Below, one piece after another: positions 1 to 7,672 of a stretch of 13,593 bases of DNA; position 1 is the first letter of the stretch; every line of letters starts with the position of its first letter. The stretch lies in the NCBI GenBank assembly GCA_012837465.1, contig DURG01000182.1:1-13593 (forward strand), given 5' to 3'. Position numbers and translations under genes: made by a program. The notes beneath the pieces are model-generated. The model made no database searches and was not told the DNA's origin. It saw only the letters and a program-made list of their open reading frames with translations. This DNA comes from Propionibacterium sp. (GTDB lineage: Bacteria > Actinomycetota > Actinomycetes > Propionibacteriales > Propionibacteriaceae).

Positions 1-217
1 CGACAAGGGCCGCATCGACACGGTGCGCGACGAGCACAGCCCGGAGGCCCAGGGCCGCGATCCCCGGGAGGACCGCCACGGGGGCGAGGTCTATGTCTAC
101 CGCCGCGCAGGCCAGCCCTGCCTGGTGTGCGGGTCCGAAGTGCGCACCGGCATGCTCGAGGGCCGCAACATGTACTGGTGCGGCCGATGCCAGCGGCGCA
201 AGCGGGCGGCCGCATAG
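1..217 (+). CDS. Fpg/Nei-family DNA glycosylase, C-terminal end (5' part outside window)
   Basis: Only the last ~71 codons are present; the reading frame enters at base 2 and stops at TAG 215-217. The visible part is the C-terminal zinc finger of the formamidopyrimidine-DNA glycosylase/endonuclease VIII family. It has a CLVC pair, 16 residues, then a CGRC pair, which is the family's C-x2-C-x16-C-x2-C pattern, preceded by the usual VYRRAGQPC lead-in. In this family the finger grips DNA while the N-terminal catalytic residue removes oxidised bases and nicks the strand (base excision repair). The N-terminal proline and the catalytic domain lie outside the window, so Fpg (MutM) cannot be separated with certainty from Nei. 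The finger sequence reads more like the actinobacterial Nei type. The next gene starts 10 bases after the stop, so the two may be co-transcribed, although their functions are unrelated. Confidence 0.87.
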   Translation, partial: DKGRIDTVRDEHSPEAQGRDPREDRHGGEVYVYRRAGQPCLVCGSEVRTGMLEGRNMYWCGRCQRRKRAAA

Positions 218-227
218 GGTGGAAGGC

Positions 228-941
228 ATGGAGTGGAGCAAGTACCCAGCTGTCCTGTTCGACCTCGATGGAGTCATCACCCCCACCGCTGACGTGCACA
301 TGCGCGCGTGGGCGGACATGTTCAACAGTTTCCTGCACACGCGTAGCGGCCAGCACCCCTACACCGATGACGACTACTTCGAGTACGTCGACGGCAAACC
401 CCGCTACAACGGGGTGCGCGACTTCCTCCGCGCCCGCGGCATCACCCTCCCCGAGGGCACGGCGATGGACGATCCGAGCGAGCTGACCGTCTGCGGCCTC
501 GGCAACCGCAAGAACCAGGCCTTCAACACGATCATCGAACGCGACGGCGTGGCGCCCTACCCGGGTTCCGTCGCCCTCCTCGAGGAGTTGGCCGCCTCGG
601 GCCACAAGCTCGCGGTGGTCTCGTCATCGAAGAACGCGCCTGCCGTGCTGCGCGCCGTGAAGCTGGACCACCTCTTCCCAGTCGTGATCGACGGCAACGT
701 GGCCGCCGAGGCCCACATCCCGGGCAAGCCGGCCCCCGACACCTTCATCCACGCCGCCGCCATGCTCGGCGTCCCCACCGACCAGTGCGTGGTCATCGAG
801 GACGCGATCTCCGGTGTGGAGGCCGGCGCGGCGGGCGACTTCGCGCTCGTCGTCGGCGTCGACCGGGGCGTCGGGAGGGAGGCGCTGGAGGAAGCGGGCG
901 CCGACGTCGTCGTCGCCGACCTGCAGGAACTGGTGTCATGA
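228..941 (+). CDS. pgmB: Beta-phosphoglucomutase (HAD superfamily)
   Basis: A 237-aa HAD phosphotransferase that should convert beta-D-glucose 1-phosphate to glucose 6-phosphate in the cytoplasm. All four HAD motifs are visible. Motif I is FDLDGV, with nucleophile Asp12 and general acid/base Asp14, followed by a His at 24 matching the beta-PGM hinge His. Motif II is VVSSSKN (Ser132-Asn136), the motif III Lys is Lys167 in GKPAPDTF, and motif IV is VIEDAISGVEAG (Glu191-Asp192, Mg2+ binding). The helical cap lies between motifs I and II. The frame is open back to base 93, but ATG 228 is chosen because it follows a purine-rich GGGTGGAAGG site, gives the normal family length and avoids overlapping the glycosylase. 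Its TGA overlaps the ATG of the GH65 gene (ATGA, 938-941). Pairing with a GH65 phosphorylase is the classic context for beta-PGM; from memory, Rv3400/Rv3401 of M. tuberculosis are the same pair. Confidence 0.93.
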   Translation: MEWSKYPAVLFDLDGVITPTADVHMRAWADMFNSFLHTRSGQHPYTDDDYFEYVDGKPRYNGVRDFLRARGITLPEGTAMDDPSELTVCGLGNRKNQAFNTIIERDGVAPYPGSVALLEELAASGHKLAVVSSSKNAPAVLRAVKLDHLFPVVIDGNVAAEAHIPGKPAPDTFIHAAAMLGVPTDQCVVIEDAISGVEAGAAGDFALVVGVDRGVGREALEEAGADVVVADLQELVS

Positions 942-3442
942 AGAGCAGGGAGATCAATTCCGACCCCCTGAACCGCTCCCGCTTCCCGGTGGACCCGTGG
1001 CGCTTCGTGGAGGTGGAGCCGCGCGCCAAGGACGTCGGCACCACCGAGACGCTCTTCGCCATCGGCAACGGCTACCTCGGCATGCGCGGCAACCCCGAGG
1101 AGGGCCGCACCAGCTACGCGCACGGCACCTTCATCAACGGCTTCCACGAGACCTGGCCGATCCAGCACGCGGAGGAGGCCTTCGGCTTTGCCCACACCGG
1201 GCAGACGATCGTCAACGTGCCCGACGCCAAGGTGCTCAAGGTCTACGTCGACGACGAGCCGCTCAGCCTCGCCGTCGCCGACCTCGAGGACTACGAGCGC
1301 GCCCTCGACCTGCGCTCCGGGCGCCTCGTGCGCCGCGTCGTGTGGCGCACCCCGGCCGGGAAGGTCGTCGAGATCAAGAGTTCCCGGATGGTCTCGTTCA
1401 CCGACCGCCACCTGGCGTTGATGGAGATCGAGATCACGCTGCTGGAGGGCGGGCTCGCGCCCGTCGTCGTCAGCTCGCAGATCGTCAACCGCCAGGACGG
1501 CTACACCGACTACCGGCCGCCGGAGGAGCCGGAGGGCTTCGACCCGCGCCGCACGAACAAGTTCAACGAGCGCGTCCTGAACCCGGAGCTCAACTGGAGC
1601 CAGGGCGACCGGATGATGCTGGGCTACCAGACGGCCCGCTCCGGCATGACCCTCGCGGTGGGGGCCGACCACTACCTCGAGACCAAGAACCAGCACGAGG
1701 CGATCATCTCCACCATCGACGACGTGGGCAAGCAGGTCTACCGCGTCGAGGCCAAGCAGGGCGAACCCATCCTCGTGCGCAAGGCCGTGGCCTACCACAC
1801 CTCCCGCGGGGTCCCCGTGGAGGAACTCACCGACCGGTGCCGCCGGACGCTTGATCGCGTGCGTGACAAGGGCATCGACCACTACCACGACAGGCAACGC
1901 GCCTGGCTCGACGAGTTCTGGCGCGACTCCGACGTCGTGATCGAGGGGCAGCCCGCCGTCCAGCAGGCCATCCGCTGGTGCCTGTTCCAACTCGCCCAGG
2001 CCACCGCCCGCGCGGACCAGTTGGGCATCCCCGCCAAGGGCGTGACCGGCTCCGGCTACGAGGGCCACTACTTCTGGGACACCGAGATCTACCTGCTCCC
2101 GTTCCTGACCTACACCTCGCCCCACGCGGCCCGCAACGCGCTGCGCTCCCGCGTGATCCTGCTGCCGCAGGCCCGCGACCGCGCGGCCGTCATGTCGCAG
2201 CGGGGCGCGCTCTTCCCGTGGCGCACGATCAACGGAGAGGAGGCCTCGGCCTACTACGCCGCTGGCACCGCGCAGTACCACATCGATGCGGACATCGCGT
2301 TCGCCTTCGAGAAGTACCGCGACCTCACCGGTGACCAGGGCTTCATGTACCGCGACGGCGCCGCCGTGCTGGTGGAGACCGCCCGGATGTGGGCGGACCT
2401 CGGCTTCTGGCGCACCGACGCCCATGGCGTCAAGAGCTTCCACATCCACGGCGTGACCGGCCCCGACGAGTACACCGCGGTGGTCAACAACAACCTGTTC
2501 ACCAACGTGATGGCGCGCGCCAACCTCACCTACGCGGCCTCCCTCATGCGCGAGATGCAGCAGGTCGACGAGGCCGCCTACCGGCGCGTCGCGGAGGAAC
2601 TCGACCTCGACGGCGGGGAGGTCACCGAGTGGGAGAGGTGCGCCAAGGGCATGGTGATCCCGTTCGACGAGACCTTCGGCATCAACCCGCAGGACGAGAA
2701 GTTCCTCTCCTCGGAGATGTGGGACCTCGAGAACACCCCCGACGACAAGCGGCCGCTCCTGCTCAACTACCACCCCCTGGTGATCTATCGCTTCCAGGTG
2801 CTCAAGCAGGCCGACGTGGTGCTGGCGATGTTCCTGCAGGGCGATCAGTTCACACCGGCGCAGAAGAAGGCCAACTTCGAGTACTACGACCCGATCACCA
2901 CGGGCGATTCCACGCTATCCAGTGTCGTGCAGTCCATCCTGGCTGCCGAGGTCGGCTACCAGGACATGGCCATGACCTACTTCCTCTCCGGGCTGTTCGT
3001 CGACCTCGCAGACCTCCACTCCAACGCCCGTGATGGCGTGCACATCGCCTCCACCGGCGGCGTGTGGAACGCCCTCGTCCACGGCTTCGGCGGCCTCCGC
3101 GACCACGGTGGGCGCATCACGTTCGATCCGCGTCTACCGAAGTCGTGGCCGTCGCTGGAGTTCGTGCTCACCATCCGCGGCTCCCGCATGCGCGTGCGCC
3201 TCGAGCGCAGGTCGATCAACTTCGACGTGGAGGAGGGCGGCCCCGTCGAACTCTCCGTGCGGGGCGAGCCGTTGACGGTGTTCCCCGGCACCCCGGCCGC
3301 CGTGCCGCTGGCCGACCAGGGCCCGCTGCTGGCATCGTTGGGCAGCCACCCGGTGGTCGGCGGCCGCCGCGAGGACGGTTCCGTCGTTCAGGCGGTGCTG
3401 CCGGAATCCCACCCGCAGGACATCGTCGAGGAGGTGTCGTGA
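938..3442 (+). CDS. GH65 family alpha-disaccharide phosphorylase (maltose/trehalose/kojibiose type)
   Basis: An 834-aa glycoside hydrolase family 65 protein, normal in length for the phosphorylases. It should cleave an alpha-linked glucose disaccharide with phosphate, inverting the anomeric carbon and releasing beta-glucose 1-phosphate plus glucose. The N-terminal ~280 residues look like the beta-super-sandwich domain, followed by the (alpha/alpha)6 barrel. The barrel holds the sugar-binding motif FWDTEIY (from residue 379), GVTGPDEY with the predicted general acid Glu511, and the GDSTLSSVVQSI segment (about 656-667), where family phosphorylases bind phosphate. A small beta-rich C-terminal domain follows. 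No signal peptide is visible, so it should be cytosolic and act on imported or internally made sugar. The start is ATG 938, inside the pgmB stop and behind AGGAA (925-929). It ends in a GTGA overlap with the next gene. Which disaccharide it uses cannot be read from sequence by eye, and a hydrolase is a less likely alternative. Confidence 0.92.
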   Translation: MKSREINSDPLNRSRFPVDPWRFVEVEPRAKDVGTTETLFAIGNGYLGMRGNPEEGRTSYAHGTFINGFHETWPIQHAEEAFGFAHTGQTIVNVPDAKVLKVYVDDEPLSLAVADLEDYERALDLRSGRLVRRVVWRTPAGKVVEIKSSRMVSFTDRHLALMEIEITLLEGGLAPVVVSSQIVNRQDGYTDYRPPEEPEGFDPRRTNKFNERVLNPELNWSQGDRMMLGYQTARSGMTLAVGADHYLETKNQHEAIISTIDDVGKQVYRVEAKQGEPILVRKAVAYHTSRGVPVEELTDRCRRTLDRVRDKGIDHYHDRQRAWLDEFWRDSDVVIEGQPAVQQAIRWCLFQLAQATARADQLGIPAKGVTGSGYEGHYFWDTEIYLLPFLTYTSPHAARNALRSRVILLPQARDRAAVMSQRGALFPWRTINGEEASAYYAAGTAQYHIDADIAFAFEKYRDLTGDQGFMYRDGAAVLVETARMWADLGFWRTDAHGVKSFHIHGVTGPDEYTAVVNNNLFTNVMARANLTYAASLMREMQQVDEAAYRRVAEELDLDGGEVTEWERCAKGMVIPFDETFGINPQDEKFLSSEMWDLENTPDDKRPLLLNYHPLVIYRFQVLKQADVVLAMFLQGDQFTPAQKKANFEYYDPITTGDSTLSSVVQSILAAEVGYQDMAMTYFLSGLFVDLADLHSNARDGVHIASTGGVWNALVHGFGGLRDHGGRITFDPRLPKSWPSLEFVLTIRGSRMRVRLERRSINFDVEEGGPVELSVRGEPLTVFPGTPAAVPLADQGPLLASLGSHPVVGGRREDGSVVQAVLPESHPQDIVEEVS

Positions 3443-4734
3443 GCCTTGAACTCACCGGAGTCGCCCGGGAACACTTCGAGACGCACCGCACGCTCCGGGG
3501 TTTCGAGGTCACCGGAGACGGGAGGCTCCGCCGCCTGAGCGTCGAGTTCGACGGTGGCTGGCACCTGCTCGCCGAGGATCCCGACGAGGTCGGCGTCCGC
3601 CTGGAGCACCCGTCCGGCGCACTGGCCTCCGTGCTGCTGTCCTCCGGGCCCCGCCTGCGCCTCCAGGTCACCCTCACCTCCCACCGCTCGGAGGCCGTCA
3701 CCGTGCCCGGGCCGGTGCTCCGCGTCGAGGGTGAACGCCAGCCCATCTGCTGGCTGGCGGAGGCCTCCGGCGAGATCGTCCTCCCTTCGGAACGTGGCCC
3801 TGGCCTGCTGACGCAGCGGCGCGGGCTCTGTTCCGCCGGCCCCGAACCCGACACCGCGTACCTGCTCGATGCCGAACCCATCATCCCGAGGGATGGCACC
3901 CTGTCCGCGGCCTGGACGTACGAGGCGCTCGAGGGCGACATCCTCGACGTGCCCGGGGAGCCGTCGTGGTTCCCGTTCGACCGGTACCCGGAGCTCGGCC
4001 ACAGTGTCGACCTCAGCGTCCCCGACGGCCTGGTGGTCGCCCACGAGGACGTCCGCGTCACGGAGGAGGAGGGCGAGTTCGAGCTGTACCCGCCGTTGGG
4101 TCTTACGACCGTCGGGGTCTGGGGCCCCGGTGGCCGCACCCTGCTGGAGATCGGCGCCCGCCACGACGTGGAGCGGCTCCGCGAGAAACTCGCCGAGGAG
4201 CGCACCGTCGACGACGCCTGGGCCTACGTCGCGGTCCGCCACATGATGGAGAGCTGGACCCCCGACGACCTCGTGGACCGGGTCGACTTCGTGCTGGGCC
4301 AACTGCTCGAGACGCCGACGGCATGGGGCGCCGTCGCCGCCCACCTCGCCACCCAGTTGGGCCTGCCGCTCGAGGACGAGGCGCAGGAGGCCGCCACCCA
4401 GGTGCTGTCGCGGGGGCGCACCGACGACGTGATCGTGCTGGCGCTGCACGGGCTGGTGCCCATCGACCTGCTCGGCGGCGGATGGCCCATCGGCAACTTC
4501 ACCGAACTGGGCGTCGAGGCGCTCTCGCGCATCGGTTACGGGCGGGTGTGCACCAGTGGCGCCCCGCTGCGCGGCCGCGACGTGGGCATCGCCAAGCTCT
4601 TCGCCGCCGGGTTGGGGGAGACCGAGCAGGGGCTACGGGCCTCCTCCTCCGCGATGGTCGCCGAGCACCGTCTGCTGTGCGCCCTGTCCCTGCAGCCATC
4701 CCCCGTGGACCTGGCCTGGCTCTCGATCGGATGA
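3439..4734 (+). CDS. Uncharacterised protein coupled to the GH65/beta-PGM genes
   Basis: A 431-aa protein I do not recognise. The start is GTG 3439, because GAGGAGG (3428-3434) lies just upstream and the GTG overlaps the GH65 stop (GTGA). This implies translational coupling. Residues 1 to ~265 alternate short hydrophobic and charged strands typical of beta-sandwich folds, with FDGGWHLLAEDPDEVGVRLE near the start and WFPFDRYPELGH around 176-187. From ~270 onward it is mostly helical, including AWAYVAVRHMMESWTPDDL and VDRVDFVLGQLLETPTAW. There is no signal peptide, membrane segment or recognisable catalytic motif. Sandwich plus helices loosely echoes GH65 architecture, but no GH65 signature is present, so kinship would be speculation. 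Context suggests a cytosolic role in disaccharide phosphorolysis: an accessory subunit, sugar-binding regulator or second enzyme. The real-gene call is strong; the function is unknown. Confidence 0.85.
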   Translation: MSLELTGVAREHFETHRTLRGFEVTGDGRLRRLSVEFDGGWHLLAEDPDEVGVRLEHPSGALASVLLSSGPRLRLQVTLTSHRSEAVTVPGPVLRVEGERQPICWLAEASGEIVLPSERGPGLLTQRRGLCSAGPEPDTAYLLDAEPIIPRDGTLSAAWTYEALEGDILDVPGEPSWFPFDRYPELGHSVDLSVPDGLVVAHEDVRVTEEEGEFELYPPLGLTTVGVWGPGGRTLLEIGARHDVERLREKLAEERTVDDAWAYVAVRHMMESWTPDDLVDRVDFVLGQLLETPTAWGAVAAHLATQLGLPLEDEAQEAATQVLSRGRTDDVIVLALHGLVPIDLLGGGWPIGNFTELGVEALSRIGYGRVCTSGAPLRGRDVGIAKLFAAGLGETEQGLRASSSAMVAEHRLLCALSLQPSPVDLAWLSIG

Positions 4735-4758
4735 CAAAAGTCACCCGGCACTGGTGAC
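4732..4758. promoter_or_regulatory. Compound TGAC/GTCA inverted repeat, candidate operator of the ABC/two-component operon
   Basis: Two perfect inverted repeats share a half-site. TGAC-AAAA-GTCA spans 4732-4743, and GTCACC-CGGCACT-GGTGAC spans 4740-4758. The first TGA is also the stop codon of the upstream gene. The site ends 44 bases before the ATPase start. If transcription begins at or near the ATG, the repeat lies at roughly -70 to -45, a normal place for a NarL/LuxR-type activator such as the regulator encoded at 7669-8289. That pairing is inference. Confidence 0.5.
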
Positions 4759-4783
4759 ATTGCCCCCTCGCCGGGCGCCGCCG

Positions 4784-4793
4784 TTGGCGCCAA
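4784..4793. promoter_or_regulatory. Ten-base perfect palindrome upstream of the ABC operon
   Basis: TTGGCGCCAA is a perfect palindrome ending 9 bases before the ATPase start codon. It overlaps the only weak -10-like hexamer available, CAAGCT at 4791-4796, which would give a transcript starting at the ATG. It could be a repressor site or chance in GC-rich DNA; there is no independent support. Confidence 0.25.
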
Positions 4794-4802
4794 GCTGGAA
4801 GC

Positions 4803-5708
4803 ATGACAGACACAGCCATCCAGCTCACCGGCCTCACCAAGACCTACGGCACCCTCACCGCGGTCGATCGCCTCGACCTCGACGTGCCCGCCGGCCAGAT
4901 CCTCGCGCTGCTGGGCCCCAACGGGGCAGGCAAGTCCACCGCCACCGAGATGATCATCGGGCTCACCGCCCCGGATGCCGGGAGCGCTCGGGTGTTCGGC
5001 CTCGACCCGGTGGCGGCCGTGCGCGCCGGGCGGACGGGGGCGATGCTGCAGAACGGGGCGCTGCTGGCCGACACCACCGTCGGGCGGCTGCTGAGGATGA
5101 TGCACGGCCTGCACCTGAACCCGCTGCCGCTGGCGGAGGTGATCGAGATGGCCGACGTCGGCAAGATCCTGAAGACGAGCACGTCGAAGCTCTCCGGCGG
5201 GCAGGCGCAGCGGGTGCGGTTCGCGTTGGCGATCCTGGCGGACCCGCAGCTCATCATGCTCGATGAGCCCACCGTCGGGCTGGATGTGGATGCGCGCCGC
5301 CGCTTCTGGCGGATCATGGGCTCGCTGACCGATTCGGGCCGCACCGTGGTGTTCGCCACCCATTACCTGGACGAGGCCGACGAGTTCGCCGACCGGATCG
5401 TCGTGCTGAACGAGGGCCGCGTGGTCGCGGACGGCACCGGCGCCCAGATCAAGGAGCGGGTCGGCGGGAGGCACGTCTCGTTCACCGGCCCGGACCAGGA
5501 TTGGTCCACGGTCGACGGCGTCGTCGGCGTGGAGCGCGACGGTGAGCGGGTCACCCTCAACAGCTCGGACGCCGACGCCACGCTCCGCGCCCTGTTCACC
5601 GGCCCCGGTGCCGATGCCATCTCCAACGTCGAGGTGGCCCCCGTGCGCCTCGAGGACGCCTTCCTGGCGTTGGTTGAGCCGGTCTCCCGCGAGGAACGAG
5701 CGGCGTGA
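4803..5708 (+). CDS. ABC-2 type exporter, ATP-binding protein
   Basis: A 301-aa ABC ATPase that powers the permease encoded just downstream. In order: Walker A GPNGAGKST (about 38-46), Q-loop region MLQNGALLADTTV, signature LSGGQAQR (about 130-137), Walker B LIMLDEPTVGLD, and the H-loop His in FATHYLDEADEF. The last ~80 residues form the small C-terminal domain (DUF4162-like) common in drug and bacteriocin-resistance ABC ATPases. The start is ATG 4803. Only a weak GGAA precedes it, and CAAGCT six bases upstream might be the -10 of a leaderless transcript. The order ATPase, permease, kinase, regulator is that of actinobacterial stress or antibiotic-response modules in which the two-component system controls its own transporter. 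The cargo cannot be inferred from the sequence. Confidence 0.95.
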   Translation: MTDTAIQLTGLTKTYGTLTAVDRLDLDVPAGQILALLGPNGAGKSTATEMIIGLTAPDAGSARVFGLDPVAAVRAGRTGAMLQNGALLADTTVGRLLRMMHGLHLNPLPLAEVIEMADVGKILKTSTSKLSGGQAQRVRFALAILADPQLIMLDEPTVGLDVDARRRFWRIMGSLTDSGRTVVFATHYLDEADEFADRIVVLNEGRVVADGTGAQIKERVGGRHVSFTGPDQDWSTVDGVVGVERDGERVTLNSSDADATLRALFTGPGADAISNVEVAPVRLEDAFLALVEPVSREERAA

Positions 5709-5739
5709 CCGTGTCGAAACCAGCCACCACTCTCAACGC

Positions 5740-5744
5740 AGGAG
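5740..5744 (+). promoter_or_regulatory. Ribosome binding site that decides the permease start
   Basis: AGGAG lies 5 bases before ATG 5750. Two in-frame GTG codons further upstream (5705, which overlaps the ATPase stop, and 5711) lack a comparable site. This favours ATG 5750 over a coupled GTG start. Confidence 0.65.
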
Positions 5745-5749
5745 TCACC

Positions 5750-6547
5750 ATGACCACCGCAACTCTCAGCCCCACCCACACCGTCACCCGGCCCAGGTCA
5801 TCGGCAGCCAGGACGTGGCACTACTTCATCCATTCGCTCGCCGCCATGCTGCGCGACTGGGCCTTCATGGCGTTCATCATCGCGCTGCCCGTGACGATGT
5901 ACCTGTTCTTCGCCGGCATCTACGGCGATCAGGAGGCCTCCGGAGGCGTCGCCGTTGCCGCGGTGATGATGGTCACCATGGCCACCTACGGCGGGCTCGG
6001 CGCCGCGATGAACGCCGGCGCCGTGATCCAGTCGGAACGCTCGTCGGGCTGGTTCCGGCAGTTGATGATCAGCCCGCTCACTCCGTCGGGGTTCGTGACC
6101 GTGAAGGTCGCCACCGCGGTGTGCGCCGTCATCCCCGCGCTGCTCGCCGTGTTCATCGCGGGCATCATCCGCGGGGTACGGCTGCCGCTGGAGACCTGGC
6201 TGGCCACCTTCGGGGTATTGATGGTCGCACTGCTGCCGATGGTGTTCCTCGGGTTGGTGATCGGGCTGTGGTTCAAGCAGCAGACCGCCACCGCCGTGAC
6301 CACCCTGACCATGCTGGCGCTCGCGATGATCGGTGGCCTGTGGTTCCCCGTCGACATGATGCCGGGCTGGATGCAGCCCATCAGCAAGTCGCTGCCGTCG
6401 TACTGGGCGGGCAGGATCGGAATGTGGCCCGTCATCGGTGGCGAGTTCCCGTGGCGCGGCGTGCTGATCATCGGTATCTGGACGCTTGGCCTGCTGGTGC
6501 TCGGTGGCCTCGGCTACCGTCGGGCTGTGCGCACCTCGCGCCGCTGA
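5750..6547 (+). CDS. ABC-2 type exporter, permease protein
   Basis: A 265-aa integral membrane protein, the expected partner of the ATPase encoded at 4803-5708. Six hydrophobic segments are visible, beginning near AFIIALPVTMYLFFAGIYG, VAVAAVMMVTMATYGGLGAA, VCAVIPALLAVFIAGIIRG, FGVLMVALLPMVFLGLVIGL, LTMLALAMIGGLWFPVDMM and VLIIGIWTLGLLVLGGLGY. This is the ABC-2 layout, including the usual GGLWFPVDMMPGWMQ stretch before the last helix and the amphipathic SSGWFRQLMISPL segment between helices 2 and 3. ATG 5750 is chosen for its AGGAG site; a GTG at 5705 would add 15 residues. It stops 12 bases before the kinase gene. It probably exports a lipophilic compound, peptide or lipid, but the substrate is unknown. 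Confidence 0.92.
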   Translation: MTTATLSPTHTVTRPRSSAARTWHYFIHSLAAMLRDWAFMAFIIALPVTMYLFFAGIYGDQEASGGVAVAAVMMVTMATYGGLGAAMNAGAVIQSERSSGWFRQLMISPLTPSGFVTVKVATAVCAVIPALLAVFIAGIIRGVRLPLETWLATFGVLMVALLPMVFLGLVIGLWFKQQTATAVTTLTMLALAMIGGLWFPVDMMPGWMQPISKSLPSYWAGRIGMWPVIGGEFPWRGVLIIGIWTLGLLVLGGLGYRRAVRTSRR

Positions 6548-6559
6548 CCGAAGGCCCGC

Positions 6560-7672
6560 ATGGACACCGTCACCGACGAGAGCCTGGCCCCCGCCTACGA
6601 CCCGGGGGCCGAAGGCCTGCCCTGGTATCGGCGGGCGCTGCGGCAGGGAGCCGGTTACTCCGCGCCCAGTGCGTTGTTCGTGCTGGTTCCCATCCTGTTC
6701 AGCTGGGATGCGCCACCGGCCACGCTGGCCGCCGTCATCTTCACCTCAGTGCTGACCGGGTTCTTCTTCCTGGGCACATCCCTGGTGATGCACTGGCCCG
6801 AATGGAAGCGGTGGCTGTGGCTGCTGGGGTTGATGGGAGCCATCTCGTTGATGGCGTTGGTGCCGGATTCCGGCCGCCCGCTGTACTTCGCGGCCTACGT
6901 GACCACCAGCGCCGCGGTGCTGTTCGTCTTCCGTCAGTCGTGGATCGTGATCACCGTGGTGTCCGTGTTCGCCGCAGGCCTCTCCGCCATCATGCGGGAC
7001 ATGTTCGGCGTGGTGATGGGTGCCATGGCCTTGGCGATCGCGCTGTCCATCGCCCTGGGCCTGGAGGCCGAGCGCACCCGCAGGAAGCTGAAGGTGGCCG
7101 AGGATCGGACCGCGGTGCTCGCTGTCGCCGCCGAACGCGAACGGATCAGCCGCGACCTTCACGACATCCTCGGCCATTCCCTCACCACCATCGCGGTCAA
7201 GGCTGACCTGGCCGAGCGGCTCTTGGGGCGCGACGATGACGCCGCCCGCGGCGAGGTCAGCGAGCTGGCGGCCATCGCCCGGCAGGCGCTGGCGGATGTG
7301 CGTGCCACCACGTCTGGCATGCGCGAGGTGCGCCTCGCCACCGAGATCGCCTCGGCCCGGGCCGTGCTCGAGGCCTCCGGGGTCGAGGCCATCGCCCCGA
7401 CTGCGCTCCCGGTGCTCGACGACGCCACGTCCGAACTCCTCGGCTACGCGGTACGCGAGGCCGTGACCAACGTGGTGCGCCACGCGGATGCCACGCGCTG
7501 CACCATCACCTTCGACGACGGCGTGCTCACCGTCGCCGACGACGGCCGCGGCATCCCGAAGGACCAGCAGGGCGGCTCCGGCTTGAGCGGGTTGCGCCGC
7601 CGGGTCGAGGACGCCGGCGCCACCCTCACCGTCGCCTCCGGCGGCGGCACCAGGATCGAGGTGTCCACGTGA
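6560..7672 (+). CDS. Sensor histidine kinase (DesK/LiaS-type, HisKA_3)
   Basis: A 370-aa membrane sensor kinase. Five to six hydrophobic segments fill residues ~35-170 with almost no extracytoplasmic loops, so it probably senses a signal within the membrane. The HisKA_3 dimerisation helix follows, with ERISRDLHDILGHSL; His201 is the predicted phosphorylation site. The ATP-binding domain has an N-box EAVTNVVRHA, a G1 box VADDGRGI and GSGLSGLRRRV near the C terminus. The start is ATG 6560 with GAAGG five bases upstream. The stop overlaps the regulator's GTG start (GTGA), so kinase and regulator are translationally coupled. It should phosphorylate the regulator encoded at 7669-8289 and probably reports envelope state or a substrate of the adjacent transporter. 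Confidence 0.94.
   Translation: MDTVTDESLAPAYDPGAEGLPWYRRALRQGAGYSAPSALFVLVPILFSWDAPPATLAAVIFTSVLTGFFFLGTSLVMHWPEWKRWLWLLGLMGAISLMALVPDSGRPLYFAAYVTTSAAVLFVFRQSWIVITVVSVFAAGLSAIMRDMFGVVMGAMALAIALSIALGLEAERTRRKLKVAEDRTAVLAVAAERERISRDLHDILGHSLTTIAVKADLAERLLGRDDDAARGEVSELAAIARQALADVRATTSGMREVRLATEIASARAVLEASGVEAIAPTALPVLDDATSELLGYAVREAVTNVVRHADATRCTITFDDGVLTVADDGRGIPKDQQGGSGLSGLRRRVEDAGATLTVASGGGTRIEVST

Noticed and set aside
93..227. Extending the beta-PGM reading frame upstream to base 93
   Set aside because: The extra 45 residues overlap the zinc finger of the glycosylase in another frame and are Ala/Cys/Ser-rich noise. ATG 228 has a purine-rich site and gives the family's usual N-terminus just before FDLDGV.
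557..2773. 738-codon open frame on the minus strand opposite pgmB and GH65
   Set aside because: It lies entirely antisense to two genes with full catalytic motifs. The translation is a low-complexity Val/Gly/Ala/Asp/His mix with no domain, which is the normal by-product of GC-rich third positions.
3064..3438. Extending the unassigned 431-aa protein upstream into the GH65 gene
   Set aside because: The added segment is Arg/Pro-rich and overlaps the conserved GH65 C-terminal domain. GTG 3439 has a GAGGAGG site and a canonical stop/start overlap.
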